43,269 nucleotides of DNA, from assembly GCA_020725385.1 (NCBI GenBank), contig DYFC01000051.1, forward strand, positions 1 to 43,269, read 5' to 3'. The position numbers and the translations under genes were made by a program. Of the stretch, positions 7,740 to 17,319 are shown one piece after another (positions within the stretch are counted from its first letter, which is position 1; each line of letters opens with the position of its first letter). This stretch comes from Nitrospira japonica. Lineage in GTDB: Bacteria; Nitrospirota; Thermodesulfovibrionia; Thermodesulfovibrionales; SM23-35. Under the pieces are notes generated by a model. The model ran no database searches. It saw only the letters and a program-made list of their open reading frames with translations, and was not told where the DNA came from.

Positions 7740-9188
7740 ATGAAAAAAGCGGCACTTTTCTTGTTTACAGGATTATTTTTTACTATTTTTATTTCATATG
7801 AATACGTCTTTGCTAAAGATTTGAAGACAACTACTTTTTCGACCGGTATTGAAGATCAGACAGGTGTTGCCATAACTATTTATAATGTAAATCTCGGGCT
7901 TGTAAAAGATCAAAGGGATATAAAGCTTCCCGAAGGCATGAATGAACTAAGATTTATGGATGTTGCATCAAAGATTATTCCAACAAGTGTATATATTAAA
8001 TCACTTGTAAATCCTCAAAGCCTTCATATACTTGAACAAAATTATGAATATGATCTGCTTAATCCACAAAAACTTCTTGATAAGTACGTAGGCCGAGAAA
8101 TAAAACTATTTTCAAAGAATCCCTATACTGAAAGAGAAGAAATAGTTAATGCAAAGCTTCTTTCTAATAACGGACAACCAATTTTTCAGATAGGAGATGA
8201 AATAACTTTCGGGCATCCCGGAAGAATTATATTCCCTGAAGTTCCGGAAAACCTCATTTCCAAGCCTACACTAATTTGGCTTCTCGAAAACACTCTCGGA
8301 TCCGGGCAAAAGGTTGAAGCAACATATCTAACAGATGGAATCAACTGGAGAGCCGATTATGTTGTTACTTTAAATGATAAAGATAATGAAGCAGATCTTT
8401 CTGGTTGGGTAACAATTGACAACAAAAGTGGTACTTCTTATAAAAATGCGAAGTTAAAGCTTGTTGCCGGTGATGTTAATAGAGTAACGGAAGAACCGGA
8501 ATATAGGGATAGAATGCTTAAATATGCTATGAAGGAAGCTGTACCTTCAGCACCTCAATTTAAGGAAGAAGAATTTTTTGAATATCATATTTATACATTG
8601 CAGAGGGAAACAACTCTAAAGGACAATCAGACTAAGCAGATAAATCTTGTTACAGCAGGCGGGATTCCTGTAAAGAAAGAACTCGTTTTTCATGGAAGTA
8701 AATATTATTACTACAGCCAATATACTGAATCAATGTCCAAGCAAAAAGTCGGAGTCTATATTGAGATTGAAAATAAAAAAGAAAATAATCTCGGTATTCC
8801 TCTGCCAAAAGGCATAGTTAGAGTTTATAAACATGATACCGAAGGTAGTCTTCAATTTGTTGGTGAAGATAGAATAGACCATACACCAAAAGACGAAAAG
8901 GTAAGGATTAAACTTGGCGATGCTTTTGATGTTGTCGCAACAAGGAAGCAGACAGACTGGAAAAAAATAGCTTATGATACCTATGAAGCAGCATTTGAGA
9001 TTTCGATCAGGAATCATAAAAAAGAAGATATTACTGTAAGAGTTTCTGAACCGATACCCGGTGATTGGACAATGTTGAATAGTTCGCATAATTATAGAAA
9101 GACTGAAGCATTTACTGCAGAATTTATTTTGCAGATACCAAAAGATAAAGAAACAAAGCTTACATACAGAGTTAGAATGAGATATTAA
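7740..9188 (+). CDS. Exported DUF4139 domain protein
   Basis: A 482-residue protein with a signal peptide cut near VFA|KDL (about residue 26). The body begins with a beta-rich segment (TGVAITIYNVNLGLVKDQRD) typical of the DUF4140/DUF4139 family. It continues with WRADYVVTLND and LSGWVTIDNKSGTSYKNAKLKLVAGDVN, a hallmark DUF4139 stretch. It ends in the PIPGDWTMLNSSH...RVRMRY region. The family is exported or cell-surface, has no established biochemical role, and often contains a central coiled coil, which is short or absent here. It has an SD (GGAGGG at 7729-7734) and its own promoter candidates. It is convergent with glyQ, 26 bases apart. Confidence 0.8.
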   Translation: MKKAALFLFTGLFFTIFISYEYVFAKDLKTTTFSTGIEDQTGVAITIYNVNLGLVKDQRDIKLPEGMNELRFMDVASKIIPTSVYIKSLVNPQSLHILEQNYEYDLLNPQKLLDKYVGREIKLFSKNPYTEREEIVNAKLLSNNGQPIFQIGDEITFGHPGRIIFPEVPENLISKPTLIWLLENTLGSGQKVEATYLTDGINWRADYVVTLNDKDNEADLSGWVTIDNKSGTSYKNAKLKLVAGDVNRVTEEPEYRDRMLKYAMKEAVPSAPQFKEEEFFEYHIYTLQRETTLKDNQTKQINLVTAGGIPVKKELVFHGSKYYYYSQYTESMSKQKVGVYIEIENKKENNLGIPLPKGIVRVYKHDTEGSLQFVGEDRIDHTPKDEKVRIKLGDAFDVVATRKQTDWKKIAYDTYEAAFEISIRNHKKEDITVRVSEPIPGDWTMLNSSHNYRKTEAFTAEFILQIPKDKETKLTYRVRMRY

Positions 9189-9214
9189 CACGGAAAATGT
9201 ATTTTTCAGTTTAA

Positions 9215-10090
9215 TTATTTATCCTGAGTTAAAAGAGGGTATCCGAGTTCTTCTCTTTGTTTATAATAAGCTTTTGCACATAATCTGGCAAGGTTTCTTA
9301 CGCGTGCAATATATCCTGTTCTTTCAGTAACAGAAATAGCACCCCTTGCATCAAGTAAATTAAAAGTGTGGGAGCACTTTAGACAAAACTCATACGAGGG
9401 AAGAACCAGACCTATTTTGTTTAATCTTATGGATTCTTTTTCATATGCTTCGAATTGTTTCATTAATAGTTCTGTATCAGCATAATCAAAATTGAACTTG
9501 GAAAACTCAACTTCTGCCATATGATGGATTTCATGATATTTTATTCCTTTACACCAAAGAAGATTGAAAACATTGTCAACTTCCTGTAGATACATCGCAA
9601 TTCTCTCAAGCCCGTAAGTTAATTCAAGTGAAACAGGCTTAAGATCAATTCCCCCAACCTGCTGGAAGTATGTAAACTGTGTAATCTCCATTCCATCAAG
9701 CCAGACTTCCCAGCCTAATCCCCACGCTCCGAGAGTAGGAGATTCCCAGTCATCTTCAACAAAACGAATATCATGTTTAAGGGGATCAATACCAAGATAC
9801 GAAAGGCTTTCTATATAAAGTTCCTGGCTGTTTACGGGCGATGGTTTAAGAATTACCTGATATTGATAATAGTGTTGAAGTCTGTTAGGATTTTCGCCAT
9901 ATCTCCCGTCAGTCGGCCTTCTTGAAGGCTCCACATAAGCTACCTTCCATGGTTCCGGTCCTATAACTCTAAAGAAAGTTGCAGGATGAAATGTCCCTGC
10001 GCCTACTTCAATGTCATAGGGTTGAAGAAGAATACATCCTTTTTCAGCCCAGAATTGCTGGAGTTTTAATATCAGGTCCTGAAAATACAC
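9215..10090 (-). CDS. glyQ: Glycine--tRNA ligase alpha subunit
   Basis: A 291-residue catalytic subunit of the bacterial alpha2beta2 glycyl-tRNA synthetase, which charges tRNA-Gly. The sequence is highly diagnostic: [58 protein letters not shown] and [12 protein letters not shown]. Length matches the family. The start is GTG at 10090-10088, with AGGAGG four bases upstream. The beta subunit glyS, which usually follows glyQ, is absent: the downstream neighbour is a convergent DUF4139 gene. glyS must therefore be encoded elsewhere. No T-box leader was seen; a good sigma70-type promoter lies upstream. Confidence 0.97.
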   Translation of the reverse strand: MYFQDLILKLQQFWAEKGCILLQPYDIEVGAGTFHPATFFRVIGPEPWKVAYVEPSRRPTDGRYGENPNRLQHYYQYQVILKPSPVNSQELYIESLSYLGIDPLKHDIRFVEDDWESPTLGAWGLGWEVWLDGMEITQFTYFQQVGGIDLKPVSLELTYGLERIAMYLQEVDNVFNLLWCKGIKYHEIHHMAEVEFSKFNFDYADTELLMKQFEAYEKESIRLNKIGLVLPSYEFCLKCSHTFNLLDARGAISVTERTGYIARVRNLARLCAKAYYKQREELGYPLLTQDK

Positions 10091-10136
10091 AATTCCTCCT
10101 TAATTTCAATTAATCAACTTTATTGCTGAAAGTGAA

Positions 10137-10166
10137 ATCATAAAAAATACCGTCTGTCTTTGTCAA
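10137..10166 (-). promoter_or_regulatory. Sigma70-type promoter of glyQ
   Basis: On the minus strand TTGACA (10161-10166, consensus -35) is followed after 18 bases by TATGAT (10137-10142, five of six matches to -10). The start of transcription would be about 40 bases before the glyQ GTG. The short leader leaves no room for a T-box. Confidence 0.6.
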
Positions 10167-10282
10167 TCTTACCATAAGCACACCCGCTAATCATCATAGA
10201 AATTATTTGAAGTTCATATAACCTCAATTTTAAGGTAAAATAAAATTACCTCGTTTACTTAAACTGTAAGGAGTGGCTTTTT

Positions 10283-11170
10283 ATGAAAACAAAAGTCGCA
10301 TTTGTAAAAACTTCAGACAGACAATATGGTATTAGAAAATCAATTGAATTGCTCGGGATAAATCCTGTAAAGGGACAGGATGTTTTACTAAAGCCTAATT
10401 TTAATACAGCGGATCCATTTCCCGGTTCAACTCACAATGATACTCTTATTAATTTGATACTAAATATAAAGAATATGGGCTCAAAAAGTGTAACAGTTGC
10501 TGACAGAAGCGGTCCTGTTGACACAAAAGAGGTACTGAAAAAGAAGGGAATATATGATATATGCAAAAGATTTGAAGCCGGTTTGATTAATTTCGAGGAA
10601 CTTCCCGAGAAACATTGGATAAGGATTAAACCTTCCAAAAGTCATTGGAATTATGGGTTTGATGTTGCCAAACCTGTACTTGATTCAAAGTGTATTGTTT
10701 GTACATGTTGCTTGAAAACACACGGATATGGTGGCGTATTTACAATGTCTCTTAAATTATCCGTTGGAATAACCCATAAAAAAAATATGTCGGAACTACA
10801 TTCATCTTTTATAAGCATGAGAAAAATGATAGCGGAAATAAATCAGTCTTACAACCCTTCATTGATTGTAATGGATGCGTTAGAGGCCTTTGTCGATGGC
10901 GGACCAATGACAGGGAGCAAGAAGAGAGCGGATGTAATTCTTGCCGGTACAGACAGGATTGCTATAGATGTTACTGGATTGGCAATATTAAAATATCTTG
11001 GAAGTAACAGTAGCATTATGAATAAAAAAATATTTCATCAGGAACAAATTGCAAGAGCGGTTGAACTCGGTCTCGGCATAACAAAGCCTGAAGAAATAGA
11101 ATTTCTAACAGACAGCAACGAAAGTGGCTCTTATTGTAGAGAGATAAGTAAAATATTACTTAAAGGATAA
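10283..11170 (+). CDS. DUF362 family protein
   Basis: A 295-residue cytoplasmic protein of the DUF362 family. Evidence is the segment CIVCTCCLKTHGYGGVF (about 138-154) followed by TMSLKLSVGITHKKNMSELH, which matches the family's LKTH...KN.iG pattern, plus the late LIVMDALEAFVDGGPMTGSKK and GTDRIAIDVTGLAIL stretches. Many DUF362 proteins carry a C-terminal 2x[4Fe-4S] ferredoxin domain; this one ends without it. Function is not established; a redox or metal-linked role is often assumed. A GGAG SD precedes the ATG. It may be co-transcribed with the peptidase gene 50 bases downstream. Confidence 0.8.
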   Translation: MKTKVAFVKTSDRQYGIRKSIELLGINPVKGQDVLLKPNFNTADPFPGSTHNDTLINLILNIKNMGSKSVTVADRSGPVDTKEVLKKKGIYDICKRFEAGLINFEELPEKHWIRIKPSKSHWNYGFDVAKPVLDSKCIVCTCCLKTHGYGGVFTMSLKLSVGITHKKNMSELHSSFISMRKMIAEINQSYNPSLIVMDALEAFVDGGPMTGSKKRADVILAGTDRIAIDVTGLAILKYLGSNSSIMNKKIFHQEQIARAVELGLGITKPEEIEFLTDSNESGSYCREISKILLKG

Positions 11171-11220
11171 AGAAAGCCTGAAAGGTTGAATAGCTTTTCG
11201 GTTATAAGCAATAATATCAG

Positions 11221-14200
11221 ATGAAATTCTTCAGAAGCATTATACTTTGTTGTATATTTTCTATTACGCTCATCCCTGGTTTGTCCAATTCTGAGGAGAA
11301 TATTCCTTTCAACAGAGTTGTAATTCATAATCTCAAGATAACATTTTATCCTGAAGAAAGAAGATTTTCTGCCGAAGACACAATTATTGTTCCAGAACAC
11401 TTGCTTCCAGAGTTTCAATTTTTCCTTCATAAAGGTCTTAATCCTTACTCGCCTTCATCAGAAATTGTCATCTTAAATAATCAATCAAAGCAGGACATCC
11501 CGCATGAATCATATTCTGTTAAACTTCCGACAGGAGTTAACACATTTGTATTAAGATATGGAGGCACTATACATAATCCTTCCTTATCAGGCAAAAAAAA
11601 GCTATTTAATCTAATTCAAGCCCAGGGCATCATTTCTGAAGCAGGAATATATCTTGCCGGTAGTTCTTTCTGGTACCCAGTTTTTAACGGAGAATTTGTC
11701 AAATTCAACCTTCTTGTTGAACTACCTTCTGAATGGGATGCAATAAGTCAGGGTGAGAGAACATTGCATAAGAAGGATACCAATTCTACTTATGTACGCT
11801 GGGAATCTAACAATCCGCAGGAGGAAATTTTTCTTATCGGTGCACGTTTTATTGAATATTCTCAATCTATCGGAAAAGTTATAGCTATGGTATTTCTACG
11901 GACGCCGGATAAAGGACTGGCGGATCAGTATCTTGATGCAATTGCCCGTTATATTAATATGTATGAATCACTTATCGGTGAATATCCATACAAAAAATTT
12001 GCTATCGTTGAAAATGTCTGGGAATTTGGTTATGGTATGCCTTCCTTTACAGTGCTTGGACCTAAATTTATTAGATTGCCTTTTTCTCTTACTTCTTTTT
12101 CCCTTCACGAGGTGCTCCACACGTGGTGGGGCAATAGCGTATTCCCGGATTATGAACGGGGCAACTGGTCGGAAGGATTAACCGGTTACCTATCAGACCA
12201 CCTTTTAAAGGAACAACAGAATGAAGATTCTGCTTTTAGACTCCGGCTTTTACAGAGATACTCGGAGTATTTGTTGACAGCCAAAGATTCGCCGGTAAGC
12301 GCATTTCAATTAAGAACAGGTTCATTTGCAGAGCCAATAGGATATGGAAAATCTCTAATGTTTTTTCATATGTTACGTCTTCAATTGGGAGATAGAATTT
12401 TTACAGAGGCTATACGGGATTTCTATCAGAAAAATAAGTTCAAGCGTGCCACATTTGCTGACATAATGAAAAGTTTTGAAAACGTATCAAGAAAGAACCT
12501 TAAAAAGGAATTTGAACAATGGATAGTAAGGCCGGGTGCACCGATTTTAAAGTTAGGTGAAGTAAAAATTAGCAGAGAGAGAGAAGGATATATATTATCT
12601 GCTATTATCGAACAGAAACAACATGGAAAATTCAATCTTAATGTGCCGGTGGCTATTACCATGAAAGACAAAGACAAAGCGTATCAAACAACTGTCAGGG
12701 TTGATAAAAAAAAGATGGAGTTTAAAGTATATCTTCCATCCCGCCCGGTACGTCTGGATATTGACCCTGAATTTGATATTTTCAGAAGGCTTGAGAGGGA
12801 TGAAATACCGCCTGTTATATCACAAGTTATTGGGGCAGAGAAAATTGTAGCCATACTTCCTTCTTCATCCGATAAAAATTTATTGAAGGCATACCGCAAA
12901 TTCGCTTCAGATTTAGCTTTATCCGGCTCAAGCGAAATAGATATAAGACTCGATACAGAAATGGATTCATTGCCTCAAGACTGTTCCGTTATTTTATTAG
13001 GGCTCGAGAATAAATTTGTATCAAAGGTATTCAATTCGTTGTCAAAATATAAAGTCGTTTTGAACCATAGACTGGTAAAAATAGGCAGAACCGAAATTAT
13101 GCTCGAAAATAACTCGATTGTTCTTACCTCAAGAAATCCGGACAATGAAGCCTTTAATATTCTGTTTGTATTTTCTAATGCGCCTGAGAATCTTCTTGAA
13201 CTTGGTAGAAATTTGTCACGTTTTTCCGGTTTCAGTTATGCAGGGTTCGACGGCAAGAATTCAATCAATATTATTAAAGGAAGATGGAATCTTATAAATT
13301 CGCCTTTGACCGTATTTATTCCAGATGAAAAAGGGGACATTATAAGTGCAGAGATTGGAGAACTCTTACCAAGAAAGCCGCTTATAACGCCACAGAATAT
13401 TTTCTCAGAAGAAGCAATGATGCAATCGATACGATTTTTATCTTCAGAAGAACTTAAAGGCCGGGGGTTAGGGACAGAGGAACTTGATAAAGCTGCTCAA
13501 TATATTGCAGAAAAATTCCGGGAAGCAGGGTTAAAACCCGGGGGAGATAAAGGGAAAAGTTACTTTCAAACATTCGAAGACTGGTTCCGCGGTGAAAAGA
13601 CATCCGAACTTATTCTGAAAAATGTAGTTGGAATTATCCCCGGGAAAAAACCAGAATGGTCGGAGCAAAGTATTGTAATTGGCGCTCATTATGACCACCT
13701 GGGTACTGAATGTGTTGAATCTTATGAAGATGGGGACAACGCTTATTGCCCCGGTGCAAATGACAATGCAAGCGGAGTAGCTGTCCTGATTGAACTTGCA
13801 AGGGTACTGAATAAAAGCCTTAATCCGGATCGGACAATAATTTTTGTTGCTTTTACAAATGAGGAAAAAGGCAAGAGTGGTTCCCGTTACTTTGTCAATA
13901 ACATGAAAGAATATCCGGCAGATAAATGTATAGGTATGATAAATATTGATACTGTTGGACAAATTAAGAAGAATAGAATTTTTATTTTAAATTCTGTTTC
14001 AGCAAAAGAATGGCAATATATATTCAGAAGTTCAAGCTCGAATACGGGACTCGATATAGATTTTGTGACAGAAGAATTAGATGTGAGCGATCAGATTGCT
14101 TTCCATAGTGTAGGAATTCCTGCTGTTCAACTTTTTTCAGGTCCGCACCCTGATTATCATCAGCCTACAGATACCGCAGACAAAATAAATTCATCCGGAC

Positions 14201-14295
14201 TTGTCAAAACTGCACTTTTACTTAAGCTTGCTATTGAAAAACTTTCAAATCAGGAAGAACTGTTAAGCCCTGCAATTCGATTTGAAAATAAATAA
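11221..14295 (+). CDS. Exported double peptidase: M1-like aminopeptidase fused to M28 peptidase
   Basis: This 1024-residue protein starts with a Sec signal peptide (about 1-24). An M1-like gluzincin half carries HEVLHTWWGN (H296, E297, H300) and the third-ligand motif WSEGLTGY (E318). A middle segment of unknown fold leads to an M28 half, which has all five expected metal ligands: AHYDH (H823), GANDNASG (D848), TNEEKG (E881-E882), NIDTVG (D910) and DYHQPTD (H980). Both halves look catalytically complete. H300 and E318 are separated by 17 residues, where classical M1 enzymes have 18. The likely role is final breakdown of peptides in the periplasm or outside the cell. The SD before the ATG is weak. 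The Slp lipoprotein gene follows 20 bases later on the same strand. Confidence 0.85.
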   Translation: MKFFRSIILCCIFSITLIPGLSNSEENIPFNRVVIHNLKITFYPEERRFSAEDTIIVPEHLLPEFQFFLHKGLNPYSPSSEIVILNNQSKQDIPHESYSVKLPTGVNTFVLRYGGTIHNPSLSGKKKLFNLIQAQGIISEAGIYLAGSSFWYPVFNGEFVKFNLLVELPSEWDAISQGERTLHKKDTNSTYVRWESNNPQEEIFLIGARFIEYSQSIGKVIAMVFLRTPDKGLADQYLDAIARYINMYESLIGEYPYKKFAIVENVWEFGYGMPSFTVLGPKFIRLPFSLTSFSLHEVLHTWWGNSVFPDYERGNWSEGLTGYLSDHLLKEQQNEDSAFRLRLLQRYSEYLLTAKDSPVSAFQLRTGSFAEPIGYGKSLMFFHMLRLQLGDRIFTEAIRDFYQKNKFKRATFADIMKSFENVSRKNLKKEFEQWIVRPGAPILKLGEVKISREREGYILSAIIEQKQHGKFNLNVPVAITMKDKDKAYQTTVRVDKKKMEFKVYLPSRPVRLDIDPEFDIFRRLERDEIPPVISQVIGAEKIVAILPSSSDKNLLKAYRKFASDLALSGSSEIDIRLDTEMDSLPQDCSVILLGLENKFVSKVFNSLSKYKVVLNHRLVKIGRTEIMLENNSIVLTSRNPDNEAFNILFVFSNAPENLLELGRNLSRFSGFSYAGFDGKNSINIIKGRWNLINSPLTVFIPDEKGDIISAEIGELLPRKPLITPQNIFSEEAMMQSIRFLSSEELKGRGLGTEELDKAAQYIAEKFREAGLKPGGDKGKSYFQTFEDWFRGEKTSELILKNVVGIIPGKKPEWSEQSIVIGAHYDHLGTECVESYEDGDNAYCPGANDNASGVAVLIELARVLNKSLNPDRTIIFVAFTNEEKGKSGSRYFVNNMKEYPADKCIGMINIDTVGQIKKNRIFILNSVSAKEWQYIFRSSSSNTGLDIDFVTEELDVSDQIAFHSVGIPAVQLFSGPHPDYHQPTDTADKINSSGLVKTALLLKLAIEKLSNQEELLSPAIRFENK

Positions 14296-14315
14296 TTATG
14301 TTGTAAAATATCTAT

Positions 14316-14861
14316 ATGAAAACACTTTTCAAAAGCAGCTTTTTAATTTTAATATTTTTCCTGCTGGCATCCTGTGCCCCGGTTTTAAGACAGGAAATTA
14401 TGGACTCCGCGCTTAAAAATATCCCGCCTTCCGAAATCAAACAAAATCCTGAATTATACTCAGGGAAGCTGATTGTTATAGGTGGAATAATTGCAGATAC
14501 AAAAATGACACCCGATGGCTCTCTAATAGAAGCAATGTATATTCCTGTCGATAATAGAGGTTATTTAGTAGGAATAGATACGCCTCATCAAAGGTATCTT
14601 GCACTTTTCCCGAAAGAAAGCGGAATTCTCGATCCTTTAATTTTTAAACGCGGGAGGGAAATCACTTTTGCCGGCGAGTTTATCAAACTAAAAGAAGGAA
14701 AGATAGATGATTTAGAATACACCTATCCTTATTTTAAGATTATCGAACTTTATCTCTGGCCGGAACAAAGAGATTATATAATTTACTACGAACCTTACCC
14801 TTACTGGTGGGATTACCCTCGCTGGTGGTATAGACCCTATTATTTTCCCCGTCGCCGCTAA
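14316..14861 (+). CDS. Slp family outer-membrane lipoprotein
   Basis: A 181-residue lipoprotein. The signal peptide has a lipobox LLASC, with the lipidated cysteine at residue 20. The next residue is Ala, not Asp, so Lol sorting to the outer membrane is expected. The body (IPPSEIKQNPELYSGKLIVI, ITFAGEF, YPYFKIIELYLWP) matches the Slp/YeaY family (PF03843), starvation- or stationary-phase outer-membrane lipoproteins of unknown mechanism. The last 30 residues form an unusual Tyr/Trp/Pro/Arg-rich tail (YYEPYPYWWDYPRWWYRPYY). The gene follows the double peptidase closely and is probably co-transcribed. Confidence 0.85.
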   Translation: MKTLFKSSFLILIFFLLASCAPVLRQEIMDSALKNIPPSEIKQNPELYSGKLIVIGGIIADTKMTPDGSLIEAMYIPVDNRGYLVGIDTPHQRYLALFPKESGILDPLIFKRGREITFAGEFIKLKEGKIDDLEYTYPYFKIIELYLWPEQRDYIIYYEPYPYWWDYPRWWYRPYYFPRRR

Positions 14862-14938
14862 TAACCTTTTAAATATATCTGAATGAAGAAAATAAAAAAT
14901 AAATTCTCTGTATTTTTACAAGCATATTTGTGTTTTTA

Positions 14939-15541
14939 TCAAAAATTTACTGGCTCTTTTTTTCTTAAGAATCTATTTAATTCTTCTTTGAATTCTTTTG
15001 GCCTGTCAAGATAGCATGCATGACCTGCATCTTTAATAATGTATATTTCTGATTGTTTAACTTTCTCAGAAATTATCTTTGCATTATCTGGAGATGAAAT
15101 ATTATCTTTATCACCCCATATTGCCAATAAAGGAACATTAATCTTTTCCAATAAGGGTATCAGATTTTTTATATTCGCAGGTCCGGCAACAATGGCTGCT
15201 TTTGCAGGATAACCCTTTGCAATGTATCTCAATGTAACCTCGCCACTTATCGATGCCCCGATTATATAAGGAGTATCTATTTCTAACTTTTGAAGTAGTT
15301 TCATAAGAAACTCCGCGTATTCATCCCTATTGGCAGCATCAAACTTATCCGATATGCTCTTCATTCCATAAGGCATATCAAAAGAATAAACACTGTAATT
15401 ACTCGCAAGTTCATCAAATAGACCGATCTCTACCCATGTCTCTGCATGAAAGCTGAAACCATGAAGCAAAACAAAAGGAAATCCTTCACCTTTGTGAAGG
15501 TATCTAATTTTAAGCCTGTCTATCTCGGTCCAATGTTCCAT
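14939..15541 (-). CDS. Alpha/beta hydrolase
   Basis: A 200-residue cytosolic hydrolase, short for the family because the cap region is reduced. The oxyanion motif is [12 protein letters not shown] (25-36). The nucleophile elbow is GASISG (S97), with Ser in place of the usual second Gly. The acid is in [10 protein letters not shown] (D144 or D146), and the histidine is in [11 protein letters not shown] (H174). The substrate is unknown: an esterase, a thioesterase or a C-C hydrolase are all possible. No signal peptide. It stands alone between the Slp gene (convergent) and tRNA-Pro on the same strand. Confidence 0.8.
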   Translation of the reverse strand: MEHWTEIDRLKIRYLHKGEGFPFVLLHGFSFHAETWVEIGLFDELASNYSVYSFDMPYGMKSISDKFDAANRDEYAEFLMKLLQKLEIDTPYIIGASISGEVTLRYIAKGYPAKAAIVAGPANIKNLIPLLEKINVPLLAIWGDKDNISSPDNAKIISEKVKQSEIYIIKDAGHACYLDRPKEFKEELNRFLRKKEPVNF

Positions 15542-15573
15542 GATTGAAGTGATTAAATTTTAAAATATCTGAA

Positions 15574-15651
<78 letters not shown>

Positions 15652-15670
15652 AAAAATGAATTTTAACATA

Positions 15671-16510
15671 TCAATAAATCAAAATGTAATCTACATCCCC
15701 GGATTTGATTGCGTCCGGGTCAATATATTTTTCTATATAAGGTAAAATTACCCTGTAGTTTATTTTATCGTTAAAATGTTTCAATTGTGCTGGAATACCT
15801 CTTTTCCAGGCATGTCCGTTGCCGGCAAGAACAACCATTTTTTTGTCAGGATATTTTTTTAAAAACTCAATGATATTATATGCCATTGATTGATCCCATA
15901 AAAGCTGGGCTTCGCAGAAAAATTGAAAATTTTTTCCTCCGTGTCCGTGCATTGCATATGCTCTTCTGATGAATTGCATATATTCTTCATTCACAATACA
16001 TGCGATCTCAGGAGGAAGTCTTTTCAATTCTTCTTTTGTAAGCGAAGCAAAACCGGTTGTTGCGACTTTCTTGGTTATATCGGCAGGGACATTGAGACCT
16101 ATGGCAGGCAATCTTTTGTCCCTTATAAAAATAAAAATATCATCGTAAATATTCCATGGAAAATTCCAGTTTTTATAATATACAGGAATGAACTGGTCAG
16201 TATTTATACTTCCTGAACTCCACAAATCGAGCTCTTGCTGGCTTTCGTAATTAAACATCTCAAGACCGATAGCTACCGGTAATTTTTCAGCAACGAGGGC
16301 TTTGATAATGTTAAGCTGCATTTTATGGTGATGTTCTTTATCATGTACCTCTCCAACAAAAACAACATCTACTTTTTTTAAGTCTTCAAGCATTTCCTTG
16401 AAAGTAATATATTTGCTATCAGCTGTGCGGAAGACCTGACCTTGTTCTGCACGTGCAAATGAGTAAAAATTTATCAGACATATTATTGTGAAAAAGAGTA
16501 TTTTTTTCAT
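15671..16510 (-). CDS. ChaN family (haem-binding uptake protein, Tiki/ChaN-like)
   Basis: A 279-residue exported protein. The signal peptide ends near ARA|EQG (residue 21); there is no lipobox, so it is probably a soluble periplasmic protein rather than a lipoprotein like Campylobacter ChaN. Family motifs are [18 protein letters not shown] (H56 and a H60-H62 cluster), LEMFN, and the C-terminal [15 protein letters not shown]. ChaN binds haem in iron uptake, and the fold is related to Tiki metalloproteases, so either haem/metal binding or proteolysis is possible. Its ATG overlaps the stop of the upstream cyclophilin gene by four bases, so the pair is translationally coupled. Confidence 0.8.
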   Translation of the reverse strand: MKKILFFTIICLINFYSFARAEQGQVFRTADSKYITFKEMLEDLKKVDVVFVGEVHDKEHHHKMQLNIIKALVAEKLPVAIGLEMFNYESQQELDLWSSGSINTDQFIPVYYKNWNFPWNIYDDIFIFIRDKRLPAIGLNVPADITKKVATTGFASLTKEELKRLPPEIACIVNEEYMQFIRRAYAMHGHGGKNFQFFCEAQLLWDQSMAYNIIEFLKKYPDKKMVVLAGNGHAWKRGIPAQLKHFNDKINYRVILPYIEKYIDPDAIKSGDVDYILIY

Positions 16511-17103
16511 TGTTTTTCTATAATCCTTATTTTCATCTCAATTCTTTCATCAGGATTATCTCTTCTATCTCTTGGCTGATTTACTATTTTTTCGGCTACT
16601 TCCATGCCAGATACTACTTCTCCAAATACAGTATATTTTCTGTCAAGAGATGGCGCATCTGCAACACATATGAAGAATTGCGAACCTGCTGAATCTGGAT
16701 GCTGTGCTCTTGCCATTGATAAAGTTCCCTTTTTATGGGGTTTATCATTAAATTCTGCTTTTATAGTATAGCCAGGCCCACCTATTCCATGTGTTGATTT
16801 ATCAGGGTTTTTAGAGTTTGGATCGCCTCCCTGTATCATAAACCCGGGAATTACTCTATGAAAAGTTGTGCCATCATAAAATCCTTTTTTTGCGAGTTCA
16901 ATAAAATTGTTGACATGGTTTGGGGCGACTTCGGGAAAGAATTTAAGTTCGATATTGCCAAACTTGGTCTCGATTACTGCGGTTGTTTGACCCATTTTTC
17001 TTATCTCCTCTTCTGTAAATTTTTTGAATTTTAATTCCGCAAACACATTTGAACTTATTAAAATTGAAAAAAACATAATAGATAATATAAGTTTAAATTT
17101 CAT
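16507..17103 (-). CDS. Exported cyclophilin-type peptidyl-prolyl cis-trans isomerase
   Basis: A 198-residue cyclophilin with a Sec signal peptide cleaved near VFA|ELK (residue 22), so it acts as a periplasmic folding catalyst. Core motifs are TTFHRVIPGFMIQGGDP (catalytic R83, Q91), GTLSMARA, SAGSQFFICVADAPSLD and YTVFGEVVSGMEV. About 15 residues of linker precede the domain. A strong SD (GAGGAGG) precedes the ATG. It is the first gene of a two-gene operon with the ChaN-like protein. Confidence 0.93.
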   Translation of the reverse strand: MKFKLILSIMFFSILISSNVFAELKFKKFTEEEIRKMGQTTAVIETKFGNIELKFFPEVAPNHVNNFIELAKKGFYDGTTFHRVIPGFMIQGGDPNSKNPDKSTHGIGGPGYTIKAEFNDKPHKKGTLSMARAQHPDSAGSQFFICVADAPSLDRKYTVFGEVVSGMEVAEKIVNQPRDRRDNPDERIEMKIRIIEKQ

Positions 17104-17319
17104 AAAACCTCCTCAAAAGTCTCTTTTTAATATTTTAAACTAAACGACACAGACATTGCTTAAAAAGTATTATCCCGTGATTTTGTTTCACAAGCCGGCA
17201 TAGCTTATATTATCGTGAAATATTCCGCAACATCTGTATTATCTATGAACTCTTTTTTGGATAAAGTAAAATATATTTATAAAAATATGTTATATTAAAC
17301 ATTAAAAGGATATATATAA

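Noticed and set aside
8730..9191. A 153-codon minus-strand open frame opposite the DUF4139 gene
   Set aside because: Its sequence is Phe/Ile/Cys-rich noise, antisense to a recognisable family, with no SD.
10091..10282. T-box leader before glyQ
   Set aside because: No T-box sequence or specifier-loop structure; the predicted transcription start is only about 40 bases from the GTG.
11131..11430. A 99-codon minus-strand frame at the start of the double peptidase
   Set aside because: It overlaps the signal peptide region of a convincing gene and resembles no family.
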